Translations under genes and position numbers: made by a program
Shown here: in pieces, positions 32,737-44,037 of the stretch
How positions within the stretch are numbered: the stretch's first letter is position 1
How the letters are laid out: each line of letters begins with the position of its first letter
Notes under the pieces: generated by a model
Told to the model about the DNA's origin: nothing
Seen by the model: the letters and a program-made list of their open reading frames with translations, nothing else
Databases searched by the model: none
NCBI GenBank assembly: GCA_028554645.1
Contig: JAQOOI010000056.1
Coordinates: 1 to 64,000 of the forward strand
Reading direction: 5' to 3'
Length of the DNA: 64,000 nt
Source: Omphalotus guepiniiformis
Lineage: Eukaryota > Basidiomycota > Agaricomycetes > Agaricales > Omphalotaceae

Positions 32737-33834
32737 TGTTAGGAGTCAGTACATACAGGTACAGAGCCACAGATCAATAAGTGAATAAATGGCATACACA
32801 AGAAAGACAGAAAATTTTAATTTTTGGGTATCAACCAAAGACCTATATGTCAACCAATCACTCTGTGGTCATACATGATGCACTACATAATTGATCTGAG
32901 TCATGTACAGCCTCCCTTCAGTCCCATGATCTCTGTATCCTCTCCAGCTTGCAGTTTGAGTCATAACAAGTCATCCTGCAGTTCTGATGGAAGTTTGAGT
33001 CATATACAGTCACCTTATAGACTCATAGTGACTTGAATTATGCCTAGTCAATGTGACTCATGTTCAAGAGTCATGTCTAGTCAGAATGACTCATGTTCAC
33101 AGTCATTTCTAGTCAAACTGACTCATGCAACCTCATTGTAGATACTTTCCTTTTATATCTGTACTCAGAATTGTGTATATAAACCCCACCCAACTTAGTG
33201 TACCTTAGTCTAGTTATTGTTTTCTTGTGAACCTCTACTTTGTAACCTGTCTTGTCAATACAAGTACTTTTTACTCCCTCTAGTCTACTGAAGCATTTCC
33301 AGTGACTGAACCTCTAAGGCATTGAAGCATTTCCAGTGTCTTTCCCTAAGTATTGCTGAAGCATTTCCAGCAGTATTTCCTTTGATTATCTGAAGCATTT
33401 CCAGATATTCTCCAAGGCATTGAAGCATTTCCAGTGTCTTTTCTTAAGTATTGCTGAAGCATTTCCAGCAGTATTTCCCTTGATTGTCTGAAGCATTTCC
33501 AGGCTTTCTCTTTGAATAACTGAAGCATTTCCAGTTGTTCATCCCATCCTTAGACTACTTGAAGCATTTCCAAGTATCTAGATTCCCTTGGTTACTGAAG
33601 CATTTCCAGTAATCAAATCCCCTGTTCTCACTTGAAGCATTTCCAAGTGAAACCTACCTTTCTAGTGATATCTGAGACATCACTCCTTACATTTCCTTTC
33701 TCTGTGATATAGATTATCACTTCAGCTCATCTCTACATTGTGTTCTTTGAGTAGATTCTCAATTAATACAACTTAGCCCCCAACCCCCATACTGTGGATC
33801 AGAGTAACTAACCCTTACCTTCTGTTCCCTAACA
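32737..33834 (+). repeat. 3' LTR of element 2
   Basis: 1098 bp, about 99.7% identical to the 5' LTR by eye, and carrying the same bZIP cluster, TATA box and stem-loop array. Confidence 0.93.
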
Positions 33835-34128
33835 CCACTCCAAGACGATGCAGACTCCTAGATAATGCCAATCAACGCTGCTAATCTAACAATACTTCAG
33901 AAATGAGACGCGACTATCAATGCTCGCAATGAGTTGGAAAGTCAAGACAAGATCGCTGCCACGACTACTTCTGGAGGGCTGAGTGTCTCCTTAACAACGG
34001 CAACAAAGTTTGGATAGCTTCATTCTTCTCGGTGCCTCAACTGAAAAACCAGCGCAGAGTGTCATTCGACGTTTCCGATGTCGATAGATCAATGGTTCAT
34101 GAGAAGCCCAATCTTCAAATTTGAACGG
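33835..34128. other. Spacer between element 2 and element 3
   Basis: 294 bp beginning with the CCACT target duplication of element 2. I see no gene or repeat in it. It should be continuous with 20,208 in the ancestral sequence. Confidence 0.5.
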
Positions 34129-35367
34129 TGATACGACCGCGGGAATACCACTACCATTTTCGGCCTCGCGGGATTGATCACTCCAGTACAAACCTACTAA
34201 GTACACTGTATAGTCCTAAGTTCCGCGGTGTATTACGCACATTCAACCACTAGTATATGTGTACAAAGGTGTACAAGACTGTAGAACGACACTAAATGGG
34301 TCTTCTCAGTGTAGGTATTACCTAAGTATGCACTCAAGTAAAGTGTCGCGGCACTTGTTCTAAGGTCCGACGTGTATAACTTGATGGCCCCAATACTGTA
34401 TAAACCAACGCGTAGGTAACGAGGTACCGCGGCACTACTCAGAAGGCCAGACTTAGAAACCAGGTAGCAGTAGCTCCGTGCACTAGTCATATCTAATGAC
34501 CACTGTTGAGCCACAGAAGGGTCTAGACGTACGATGTAACACGAAGTACTTCCGACGACGCGGAAGTAGAACACGTAAGGAGACACAGCGTTAGCGAACT
34601 ACCGCGATACTTTCTAAAAGCGGCAAGATTATAACCCGATATAGGATACCCTGTTACCGCGTACTATACTTCATCCCTACCTTACGCGGTGCACCATATG
34701 CACCATATATCTCATAACTGTCAAGTATCGCGACATTTGTTTGTACTATGTAAATAGAGATACTGTATATAAGAAATAGAACCTGGGCAAGGAAGGGGAG
34801 GTTCCCGAGCCCCCCATAGAGCTAATAGCATTTGTGTGTGGAAAAGCTTAAGTCCCTCTGAGTGATTAGAAGTTTTAAAGTGTTAACCGTCGCGTTAGTT
34901 CATAAGTCAGTGTGCCTAAGTGTTTACAAGCGGGATCGTCTGGTACCGCGGAGCCTGTGTGTGTAGTGCGAATAAGAGTGGATCGTCTGGTCACTCGTTG
35001 AACTCGTCGTCTGGCAGTTCTGAAATCCTCCTATACCCAACTCCACTAAGTGAGAAGTCGTCTGGCATCTCCCAACAATCGTCTGGTTGTTGTATCGTTT
35101 GTAGTCACTGGTCGCGGTGATTTGTTAAAGTTACGCGTTAGTTTGTTTGAGTGGTGTGTAGCATAGAGTTATCTGTGCCGCGTCGGTTTTGACTGTGTCT
35201 CCGCGTTCCTCTTACAACAACCTTATTCGCTTCACAGAGTTTGTTAGTCCCCCAAACCCCACGAACTTAAAAGTCTTTGTGTGTTGTGTGTGTGTTTTGA
35301 GTGCTTGATAGATTCATTCGAGTTAGTTAGCACTTCTTCTCATTCATACCCCATACCAAGCACATCA
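34129..35367 (+). repeat. LTR1 of element 3
   Basis: 1239 bp, TGATACG...CACATCA. A TATA box TATATAAG lies at 34766-34773. It differs from LTR2 and LTR3 at about twenty positions, whereas those two differ from each other at about three. It contains 17 CGCG words. Confidence 0.92.
34926..35095 (+). other. Array of 5 stem-loops with invariant loop TCGTCTGG (LTR1)
   Basis: TCGTCTGG at 34936, 34983, 35007, 35058 and 35079. Flanks pair although they differ: GCGGGA/TACCGC (one mismatch), GAGTGGA/TCACTC (one bulge), GAACTCG/CAGTTC (one bulge), GAGAAG/CATCTC (one mismatch), CAACAA/TTGTTG (perfect). The array lies downstream of the TATA box, so it is in the RNA leader. Confidence 0.72.
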
Positions 35368-35369
35368 TC

Positions 35370-35387
35370 TGGAGCCCACCGCGAGGG
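35370..35387 (+). other. tRNA-type PBS of element 3
   Basis: TGGAGCCCACCGCGAGGG, two bases after the LTR; its complement ends in CCA as a tRNA 3' end does. I could not identify the tRNA. The copy 2 equivalent is 48523-48540. Confidence 0.6.
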
Positions 35388-35448
35388 GTTTCTGATTAAT
35401 AAACTAAGTAAAGTGTTTTAGGTTTCGTACGAGACCGAAGAGTTATAG

Positions 35449-37218
35449 TCGCGGTTGTCTAACCAACAATCAGACAAAACGTCTAGGCGAAGTTCACGGC
35501 CTTCAACGGTAGAGAATACCAGAGAGTCGTTAGCACGTGCAAAGGCAATCAAAAGAGTTAGTAGCTACAGGAAGTCACATCCTGAAGTTGTTGCTCAACC
35601 CCGAGAATCGATTAACGTAGTTGACGCGGAAGATTCGAGTATTAGACAGTCGCGGAACTTTGACGAAGAACTATCTGATTACGGAGAAGGTACTTCAATT
35701 CAATTTCCTAGGCCAGACCCACCGTCGCGTCGAAACTCAGTAGTCCCACCAACTATTGATAGACATTCTCATTCGGACGAGGAACTATCCGAAGTCCACA
35801 CACTTCTATTTGATTTACATATTTCACCGAACTCTGCACCTATTTTACCTATAATTCAAGAAAATATCATAAAAATGCCGGCTATGGATAAGATTCCGAG
35901 GAGAAGAGAACGTGGAGCACCAGATTTGCGTCGCGATCATGATGTAGACGACGTCAGAGACTATCTGGGGGAGATTGAGGATATTATCCAAGATTTCAAA
36001 ATAGAGGAAGAAGCGGATAAGAAATCAGTCGCGTTGCGTTACCTACCCGCAACTATAAGAGAACAATGGAAGGCGTTGCCTACGTACGAGAAAGAGGAAG
36101 GGACGTTTATCGAGTTCCGCGACGAGATTTTGAAGAGTTATGATGGAGGATCGGACGAGGGAACTTTCTCCTTCGCAAAATTCGAAAGAGCCGCGAAGAA
36201 GTATAAGAATATAACGATGGAAGATCTCGAAGATGTATTAAGAATGAGGAATACCCTAAGGCCGTTCCTTAAGCACTACACTACGACCGCGTTGTATACT
36301 AACAGAGAAATTGTCAGAGTCCTCCGCGGAATGTTTGAAGATGAATTTTGGAGATCCATCACGTTGACTTTGAAGTTACAAAAGCGTGCGAACCCACCTG
36401 CAGAGGCTAGACCGAGAGATGATGCCTATACAGCAGAAGAGATTCTGGACGAGGCAGAATTTAACGCGAGATCTCAGGTTGAGGAAGTAATTAGTCTTGG
36501 GAACGTAAGGTCCGCGAAGGAAGATAGAGGAAAGAAAGTAGAAAAAGTGAAGCATGAGCAAACGGAAGGATGGGTGGCGGAATTGAAAGATCTAATCACG
36601 ATTCAAACAAAGAACCTTACCCAGAGAGCCGCGAGAGAAGAAGAAATGATGGGTAAACTGCTAGAGCAATTAAAGCTCGCGGCACCTGGAACGAGTAGCG
36701 GTACCAGGCATCCAGAACGTATACCCTATATGGCGCCGCGGGACTACGGGAGAACCGCGTTGAATGACAACCGTCCCGACTACTTTCGAGCCGCGACGTG
36801 TTGGTTCTGTGGCTTAAACGGACATATGGCAGGGCAATGTATGGTACGCAAGCAGTACGTAGATGATGGAAAGATCATTTTGAAAGAAGGGATCACTTGT
36901 ATGCCAGATGGAGAGCCAGTAGCACAGAAAGCTCCAAATGGGCCTCCTCAGAAAGACTTTGTGGACCGAAGACTGTCTGAAAAGAAAGTACAAGCTTCTC
37001 AGGTTGAGGTACTACAGATGCAACTAGAGGAGGTCGAGTCGTACAATAAACAGTACACTAGAGTTTGGCAAGAATATGAAGAGGCGAAGCGTGCTCAAGA
37101 AAGGGTGTTAGAATCCAATCTCAGCGCGGCCTATATTCGAGGGTCGGCAAGAGATTCAATAAGTAACGTGGCAGTTAGTAACAATGAGAAAGGAAGGTTC
37201 GAGGAGGGTTTTCGGTAA
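35449..37218 (+). CDS. Gag of element 3, copy 1, with an ATG-less N-terminal extension
   Basis: The frame is open from 35449, just after a TATAG that could be a 3' splice site, to the TAA at 37216 (589 codons). The first ATG is codon 143 (35875, MPAMDKIPRRRERG). The upstream 142 codons read as ordinary Ser/Arg-rich Gag sequence and are conserved between copies. Use of a non-AUG start (a TTG lies at 35455) or a spliced leader is therefore possible. The Gag core follows (VALRYLPATIREQWKALPTY), then a coiled-coil-like region and a CCHC knuckle at residues 451-464 (CWFCGLNGHMAGQC). The end contains the frameshift heptamer. Confidence 0.85.
   Translation, partial: SRLSNQQSDKTSRRSSRPSTVENTRESLARAKAIKRVSSYRKSHPEVVAQPRESINVVDAEDSSIRQSRNFDEELSDYGEGTSIQFPRPDPPSRRNSVVPPTIDRHSHSDEELSEVHTLLFDLHISPNSAPILPIIQENIIKMPAMDKIPRRRERGAPDLRRDHDVDDVRDYLGEIEDIIQDFKIEEEADKKSVALRYLPATIREQWKALPTYEKEEGTFIEFRDEILKSYDGGSDEGTFSFAKFERAAKKYKNITMEDLEDVLRMRNTLRPFLKHYTTTALYTNREIVRVLRGMFEDEFWRSITLTLKLQKRANPPAEARPRDDAYTAEEILDEAEFNARSQVEEVISLGNVRSAKEDRGKKVEKVKHEQTEGWVAELKDLITIQTKNLTQRAAREEEMMGKLLEQLKLAAPGTSSGTRHPERIPYMAPRDYGRTALNDNRPDYFRAATCWFCGLNGHMAGQCMVRKQYVDDGKIILKEGITCMPDGEPVAQKAPNGPPQKDFVDRRLSEKKVQASQVEVLQMQLEEVESYNKQYTRVWQEYEEAKRAQERVLESNLSAAYIRGSARDSISNVAVSNNEKGRFEEGFR
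37206..37212 (+). promoter_or_regulatory. -1 frameshift heptamer GGGTTTT, gag-pro junction
   Basis: In the gag frame: GAG_GGT_TTT, exact X_XXY_YYZ, four bases before the gag stop. The -1 frame runs open into the protease frame. The copy 2 equivalent is 50359-50365. Confidence 0.78.
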
Positions 37219-38432
37219 GTTCGAGGATGGAAAGCCAGGCCCCTACAAAAGAGAAAAATCCTGTTAGGGCCGCGGCACCTGAGAATGATACTGAAAACAA
37301 GGGTAATGAACGACGGTTGTGGAAAGAAAAGGACGCGGAACCTGAGAAGGACGCGAGCCTAGAGAAAGATAAGTATAAGGAGTTGGTCAAGAGGGAAAAA
37401 CGTTTGAGATTCGATGGTGTCGAGATGCCTCCGCTACCTACAGTAGTGAAGAAGAGCCGCGTACCAGAGGTTCCTTACGCGAACGTACCTGATGTGTCGT
37501 ATTCGCCAACTGAGCAAGAGAAACTGAAAGCTCAGAAAGAGCGGTTAGAGAACCCGAGGGGGATAATTTGGAAGACAAGGAATGAGAAGGCCGCGGAGTC
37601 TCCTGTTATTCCGTTAACTAAACATCCTGACGCGGAAGAAACAGTAGTGGAATCAGAAATTTCACTCAGAGGAACGATCAAGTCAAGAGTCAAATTGAAG
37701 CCTGAAGAGACCGCGGGAGGTTTGAGAGAGATCCTAGCCAAAAGCCCCCTATTACCTTTTAGCGAGGAAAATGTAGGAGAGGTTCACGTAACAGCAAATA
37801 CAGTCGCGTTAGCTGACCTTAATGTCACCGCGGAAGTTTTTGTTCTGAAACAGGCGGAAGGAGATCTTCCAGCAGGAGCGGTTGTGATTAGCGATCCAGT
37901 TGAACAGTACGTGGAAAGCCTGGGAAGCAAAGATAACCCAATTCAGATCTACGTGGCAAGAGATTCAGAGTCGCTTCGATGCGTGTATCCTTTGGTAAAT
38001 GGTACCGCGAAGATCGAAAGTCTACTAGACTCGGGTTCACAGATTATCTCTACATCGGAGAAAAGAGCTCGCGAAGCAGGTTTATCGTGGGACCCGGACA
38101 TAGTAATCTTTATGCAATCGGCTAACAAGGGTGTTGAGAAGTCTTTGGGATTGGCGCGTAATGTACCATTCTTACTAGGCGGAATCACCGTGTACTTACA
38201 AGTACATGTAATTCGAGACCCCGCATATGAATTGCTACTGGGACGGCCTTTTGACACGATCACGGAGAGTTTAGTGGATAATCATGCAGATGGAACGCAG
38301 GACCTCGTTATTCAGGACCCTAACACTAAGAAGCGAGCTGTTGTACCTACCTATGAGAGAGGGAAAGGTTCTGTACCTATAAGCAAAGACAAGGAACAGA
38401 CTCAGGGTTTTTCAGCAGCTTCGAGGAATTGA
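37212..38432 (+). CDS. Protease (Pro) of element 3, copy 1
   Basis: About 406 residues when entered by frameshift; an ATG at 37227 would allow independent initiation. The N-terminal two thirds is Lys/Glu-rich with no known domain. The C-terminal part is a retropepsin: SLLDSGSQIISTS carries the Asp-Ser-Gly active site, and ELLLGRPFDTI matches the family's ILGRP segment. A separate pro frame is unusual for Ty3/gypsy, where protease normally belongs to pol. The frame ends at TGA 38430, overlapping the pol frame. Confidence 0.82.
   Translation, partial: SVSSRMESQAPTKEKNPVRAAAPENDTENKGNERRLWKEKDAEPEKDASLEKDKYKELVKREKRLRFDGVEMPPLPTVVKKSRVPEVPYANVPDVSYSPTEQEKLKAQKERLENPRGIIWKTRNEKAAESPVIPLTKHPDAEETVVESEISLRGTIKSRVKLKPEETAGGLREILAKSPLLPFSEENVGEVHVTANTVALADLNVTAEVFVLKQAEGDLPAGAVVISDPVEQYVESLGSKDNPIQIYVARDSESLRCVYPLVNGTAKIESLLDSGSQIISTSEKRAREAGLSWDPDIVIFMQSANKGVEKSLGLARNVPFLLGGITVYLQVHVIRDPAYELLLGRPFDTITESLVDNHADGTQDLVIQDPNTKKRAVVPTYERGKGSVPISKDKEQTQGFSAASRN
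38405..38411 (+). promoter_or_regulatory. -1 frameshift heptamer GGGTTTT, pro-pol junction
   Basis: In the pro frame: CAG_GGT_TTT, the same heptamer as at the gag-pro junction. The -1 frame continues without stop into pol. The copy 2 equivalent is 51558-51564. Confidence 0.78.
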
Positions 38433-41400
38433 TCCCAGATCAAGGAGAAGCCGCGGTGGTTTTTGAATTAAATAACGAAGGTATTCCCATTGGCATAAGT
38501 GATGTAGTATTTGCAGATATAAACGAAGAGCAAAAATCAAAGTTTGAGAAGCGAGAGTTACGCGATCTATACTTATCTGCCGCGGAAAAGTATATTGATC
38601 TAAAAAGTGATAAAGAAACGACGAGACCCGTATTGAGATCCTATTTGAGTTCGGTGTATGGAGCGCAAAATCCTGCCGCGTACTCTCAAGCAAATTTCAC
38701 GGTGCAAGAAGTAGAGCTAGAAGACGGCGTAGAAGAGTTACAGCAAATTCCCCTGTTTGATGTAAGGAGCATCGCGATGCTTGATGTATCCCCTGATATG
38801 AAAGATCAAGTGAGGAGGCACGCGTCGCGGCTGTGGAAGGAACGTTACGAACCAATTAGTATCTTGGCAGGGAAGAAATACAAACCTGTCGCGTTGAAAA
38901 CACGCCCTGTTCTAGGAGATTTACCATCGAAGTTTAGAATCATAAGAGAGATTAAAGGAGATCCATTGGCTGATATGCCGCAGCTTTCGCCTAATCCTCC
39001 AGAATTCACGCCGACTGGTAGGTATACTCAGGAACGTAAAGAGATAATAGACGAGATACATAAGGAAGAATTCCTTTGGCCAGAAGAACGGAAGTTGATG
39101 CATCATATGATGATGCAGCAAGAGAAAGGGTTCGCGTGGGACGACAGTGAACGCGGAAGATTCAGAACAGATTTCTTTCCTTCAGTAGAGATGCCCGTGA
39201 TACCTCATACACCTTGGGTTGAGAGGAACATTCCTATTCCCCCTGGTATTTTTAATGAAGTATGCGCGGCAGTTAGACGAAAGATTGACGCGGGAGTTTA
39301 CGAACCATCGAACTCGTCTTACCGATCGAAGTGGTTCGCGGTGTTAAAGAAAGACGGAAAGAGTATTCGACTAGTACATAGTTTGGAACCGTTGAACGCG
39401 GTAACAATAGCACATTCTGGTATACCGCCTGCTACTGAAGAGCTCGCGGAGAAATTCTGTGGTAGAGCTTGTGGAGGAATTCTAGATTTATATGTTGGCT
39501 ATGATGAAAGAGAGTTGGCAATAGCATCGCGAGACTTAACTACATTCCAGACTCCCTTTGGAGCCCTGAGGTTAGTAACACTACCGATGGGATGGACGAA
39601 TTCAGTACCAATCTTCCACGATGATGTAACACACATATTACAAGAAGAGATCCCGGAGTTTACGCAACCATACATCGATGATGTTCCTGTACGCGGTCCT
39701 GAAACGACTTATCAAAGTGAAGATGGTACGTACGAGACCATTCCTGGTAATGATGGGATACGGAGGTTTATTTGGGAACATTTCACCAATATGAATAGAG
39801 TCATTCAAAGAATGAAGTACTGTGGTGGGACTTTCTCAGGCCCCAAAGCTGTATTGTGTAAAAGCGAGATTACCGTGGTCGGACATAGGTGTACACGAGA
39901 AGGAAGAGAGATCGACCCGGAACGAGCGAAAACTATTACCAACTGGGGTGGACCTGAGAATATCCTAGAAGAGAAGGATATAAGACCATTCTTAGGCACC
40001 GCGGGACTAGTAAGAATGTTCGTCAAAGACTATGCAAAGATCGCGGAGCCTTTAACCCGATTTACGCGTAAAGATATTCCGTTCGAATGGCGACAAGAGC
40101 AAAGTGACGCGTTGGCAAAGTTGAAAGAGGCAGTAAAGAATAGCAAGGCATTACGACCACTAAAGTATGATGTGGAAGACCCTGTTATATTGGCAGTAGA
40201 TACGTCGTGGAAAGCGGTTGGGTTCTATATTTGTCAAGTGGATCCAGAGAATCCGCGACGAAGGTTCTACTCCAGATTCGGTTCGATTACACTAAGTGAT
40301 CGCGAAGCTAGGTTTTCACAGCCGAAACGGGAGTTGTTTGGTTTGTATCGCGCGTTACGAGCGTGCCAGTATTGGTTGTTTTGGTATTCGCAACCTTATA
40401 ATCGAAACTGACGCGAAGTACATTAAAGGCATGTTAGAGCATCCTGATCAAATGCCAAACGCCGCGATAAATAGGTGGATAGAGTCGATCATGATGTTTC
40501 ATTTTAAACTGAAGCACGTACCAGGCAAGGTTCACGGACCTGATGGACTATCACGGCGGGATAAGCAAGTAGGAGACGATGAGTATGACAATCCTGAAGA
40601 TGGTGAAGTTCAAGAACCCTATAAATTAGAGGAGTTTGTAGATAAGATTGACTCTAAGCATGGTTACGCGCAAGTATTAGTTGATGAGAAAGAGGAATGG
40701 AAAAGTAATTATATGACTGGTTTAGCCGCGTCGGTAGACGACTTTAAGGAAGAATTGACGCGTGCTTATAAGCAAGAACGAGAGTTCCGCGACATACCAG
40801 AAGTAAAACAGTTTGTAGCCGCGAACTTGGCTAGTGAAGTACCAGAACTCGAGGAGCCACCAGAGCATATTGACGAAACAGAGTATGATGAGTCTAAGCG
40901 ATCGAAGGGAGCGATAAACCAAGATAAAACAGTCGCGGAGGTTTTCAAATGGCTAACAGACACTTCTAAGAGGCCTGTAGGCTATGAGAATAACAAACGC
41001 TTCAAGAACTTTTTAAGGTTAGCGCGGAACTTCTTTATACAAGACGGAAAACTCTATCGACGTGGAATTGAGGCAAAACATAAGCTGGTAGTTGAGAAGT
41101 CGCGTCGCGTCGCCATGATCCATGCTTGTCATGATAGTCTGGGGCACCGCGGCTTCTTCGCTACTAAATCCTTACTTATGGAACGCTTTTGGTGGCCTGA
41201 AATGGAGAAAGACATCTATGAGTATGTGAAGACCTGTCATACGTGCCAAGTAAGACAAAAGACAAAGATCAGGATTCCTCCTACCGAGACGAAGACACCG
41301 TCAATCTTTCAGAAAATTCACGCTGACACCATGTATATGCCGGCGTCGAATGGCTACAAGCTGATTGTACATGGTAGGTGCGCGTTAACCGGCTGGATGG

Positions 41401-42378
41401 AAGGAAGACCGTTGAAAGCAGAGTCCGCAAGAGCGATTGGGCAGTGGTTATGGGAAGAAATTATCTGCCGCTGGGGCTGTCTTATAGAGATAGTTACAGA
41501 TAATGGCGGACCTTTTCTAAAGGCGTTGGAATGGTTAGAGAAGAAATATGGCGTACGCGGTATTCGCATATCACCTTATAACTCCCAAGCCAACGGTATC
41601 GTGGAACACGCGCATTATGATGTGCGACACAGTCTCATAAAGGCCGCGGGAGGTGACGATTCAAAATGGTTTTTACTATTTCTACTTAGTAATGTGGGCT
41701 GATAGGTGTACCATAAGAAAGAGATTTGGGTGCTCCCCATTCTTCGCAGTAACTGGTGCGCACCCCTCGCTACCTTTTGATATCGTTGAGGCAACATGGC
41801 TTGTAGAATATCCTGATCATTTCATAAGTGACGCGGAACTAATTGGACTACGGGCGAAAGCATTAGCTAAGCACGCGAAGCACATAGTTGAATTGCGGGA
41901 ACGCGTAACACGTGAGAAAAGGTCACGGTTGTTGAGGTTTGAAAAAGAGTATAAGTATGTTATTAAAGACTACGTGTTTAAGCCAGGTAGTTTGGTCTTA
42001 GTTAGGAATACTCAGATTGAAAAATCTTTGAACTCTAAAACAAAGCCGCGCTATTTAGGACCTATGGTAGTACTCAGGCGTACCACAGGTGGCAGTTACA
42101 TTGTGGCAGACCTAAATGGTGCGGTGTTCCAGAATAAAATTGGAGCCTTCCGCGTAATTCCATATTGGCCACGGTCGCACATTGAACTCCCCGAGAACCT
42201 AAGTGAGCTGATTGGTTTGTCAGAAGATGGCTTGTTGAGAATTGAACAAGGTCTAGAAGAAGAAGAAGAAGATTTATCCGTAGAACACGATCAAGCGGAC
42301 CTAGATGGTGAAATTCACGCGGACGTTTCAGTATACGACGCGAAGCACTGGATATCGAAGCCGAAGATCTTTCAGTAA
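38411..42378 (+). pseudogene. Pol of element 3, copy 1, with two single-base insertions
   Basis: Same domains as copy 2 (RT with YIDDVPV, RNase H, integrase), but the frame breaks twice. A T-run at 40379-40382 has one T more than in copy 2, within RNase H, and a T-run at 41670-41674 likewise, in the integrase core. Both are in homopolymers, so consensus errors are possible. This copy also has two extra codons near 38,710 compared with copy 2. If the breaks are real, it makes RT but no integrase. Confidence 0.85.
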
Positions 42379-42598
42379 ATCACTCAAGAGATAGGGCCAC
42401 ATGGCAGTTTTATTATAAAAACGAGTGTATGATCTGTACGTGTTATGTTGAAATATACGCGACAAATTGGAAATAAATAAGTTTACGCGATAGTTGAATA
42501 CAAGTGCGGAAGGGAAACGGAAAGTTACGCGGTACCTCTATTCACGACAAGAAGATTAAAAAGTGTCGCGGAAGCACAAGAAAAGTTCCAGAAGCAGT

Positions 42599-44037
42599 TC
42601 AAGTATCAGTCACGGAGGGCATATCTTCGTCGCCAGTCATATCGATAAGGGGAACGTTAGTTTTATTAACCAGCTCCTTCTGCTGCGACGCGATGCTCTG
42701 GTAGCTCTTCATCAGCAAATCCCGCATTTGGAGCTGGAGACTGATCTGATGGTTGACCGCGATAAGTTTAGAGCGAGTCTCGAACTCCAGCATGGTGAGG
42801 CTACGATCAGTAGGCCCACTAACGGGTTCGAGCACCGCGAGATTGGCACGATCAACGAGTGACTGCACAACCGAGTTAGAGAAAGTGGAGACAGGGTCTA
42901 CCAAAAGATAGGTTAGTTGAAAAGTCGCTAGCGGCAGTATGAAAACGTGACACGTACTAGGGGGTGCCAGAGGTGGATCGAGCATAGAGAAGTTGTGCGC
43001 CCAAGTAGGAGGAGCTGCCGCGACACTAACCACCTCCATCTTAGCTTTCTTGGCAGGAGGATTGATGGTACTCTTATCCACCGCGGCAACTGCCTTAAGG
43101 TATTGCCGTGAAGTAATAAGCATGCGTGGTATCTCAGAAAAGTGGAGATATCTTACGGGGTGATTAGTCGACGCGTGAGGCTATGAAAGGAACGTTAAGT
43201 CAGAATAACATTGGGAGAAGGAATGGTGGTCGTACCCTTTTAACTGCCGCGACGCTAGGCTCAACCTTTGGAGTAAAGGGGGCAACGCGGGTAACTTCTT
43301 CAACTGCTGCGAGGTCGAGAGTCTGAAGCGAGGTACATAGTTTTAGCAACAGAGCAAGCTGGCTCGGGGTAGGGTGGCGACCTACCGTGGTATTAGTAGT
43401 GGAATCTGCAATAGAGGGGGATTCATCGTCACCCATAGCAATATCGCTACCCGCCGCGTCGTCGTCAACCTCCTCGTCACTACTATCAATACGAGCTTGG
43501 GATGCAATACGCTTGCGAATCTAGGAAAAAGTTTTAGTACCAGTGGTTATTCAAGAAAAAGAACTGATTACTTACGCGGCGGCTAGTACGAACGCGACCT
43601 TTGCCTTTGACGGGCACTGGGGTTACAGCAGTTGGAACAGGAGCAGCCGCGGCGACTTTGGGAACCTCCTTGGGTTTACCAAACTGAACACATTTACCGT
43701 GGTACGGACCAAGTAAATGATGAGTTGGTGTATACTTCGCGGTAACTGGGTCCCGCGGCAGTTGTTCAAAGAAGAACAGAGTGAAAGTACGAATGTCAGC
43801 GTTAGCCAGCGCGGCATCAGGGTGAGCTTTCCAGAGCTCGAGCTAAAAAGAGCGAAGTAAGGCACGGGAAGGGAGTCAGCGCAGTAGGAAACTTACGAGT
43901 TTTTGTGCACAAGACATCGCGACGCGATTAGCATCGTCAGCACCACGTTTGGCTCGACGCTCGCTAAACGACTTATAAAGAGGTGCTACCTCTTCCACGA
44001 GAAACTGGACGTCAACAGAAGAAGTATCAGTAGACAT
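42599..44037 (-). CDS. Antisense gene B of element 3, copy 1 (6 exons)
   Basis: Exon structure is as in copy 2, shifted by 13,145 bases; 383 residues are predicted and no break was seen. A TATA box TATAAAAG on the minus strand (44076-44083) sits about 40 bp upstream of the ATG. The first intron donor is GTAAGT here but GTAGGT in copy 2. The protein ends PLIDMTGDEDM. Function unknown. Confidence 0.65.

Larger units (their letters stand above)
20209..33834 (+). mobile_element. Complete Ty3/gypsy chromovirus, 13.6 kb (element 2)
   Basis: Two 1098-bp LTRs (TGTTAGG...CCTAACA) flank gag, pol and a 3.7-kb extra region. The 5-bp target duplication CCACT is present on both sides (20204-20208 and 33835-33839). 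I noticed only about three differences between the LTRs, all in the last 110 bp, so insertion was recent. Domain order is Gag, protease, reverse transcriptase, RNase H, integrase, chromodomain. A purine tract (GGTGAAGGGGGG) precedes the 3' LTR. The extra region holds an antisense gene and degenerate repeats. All main frames are open, so it may be autonomous. Confidence 0.93.

Noticed and set aside
40379..41674. T-runs in copy 1 pol as programmed frameshift sites
   Set aside because: Copy 2 has one T fewer at each place and a continuous frame, so these are insertions in copy 1 (or errors), not programmed sites.
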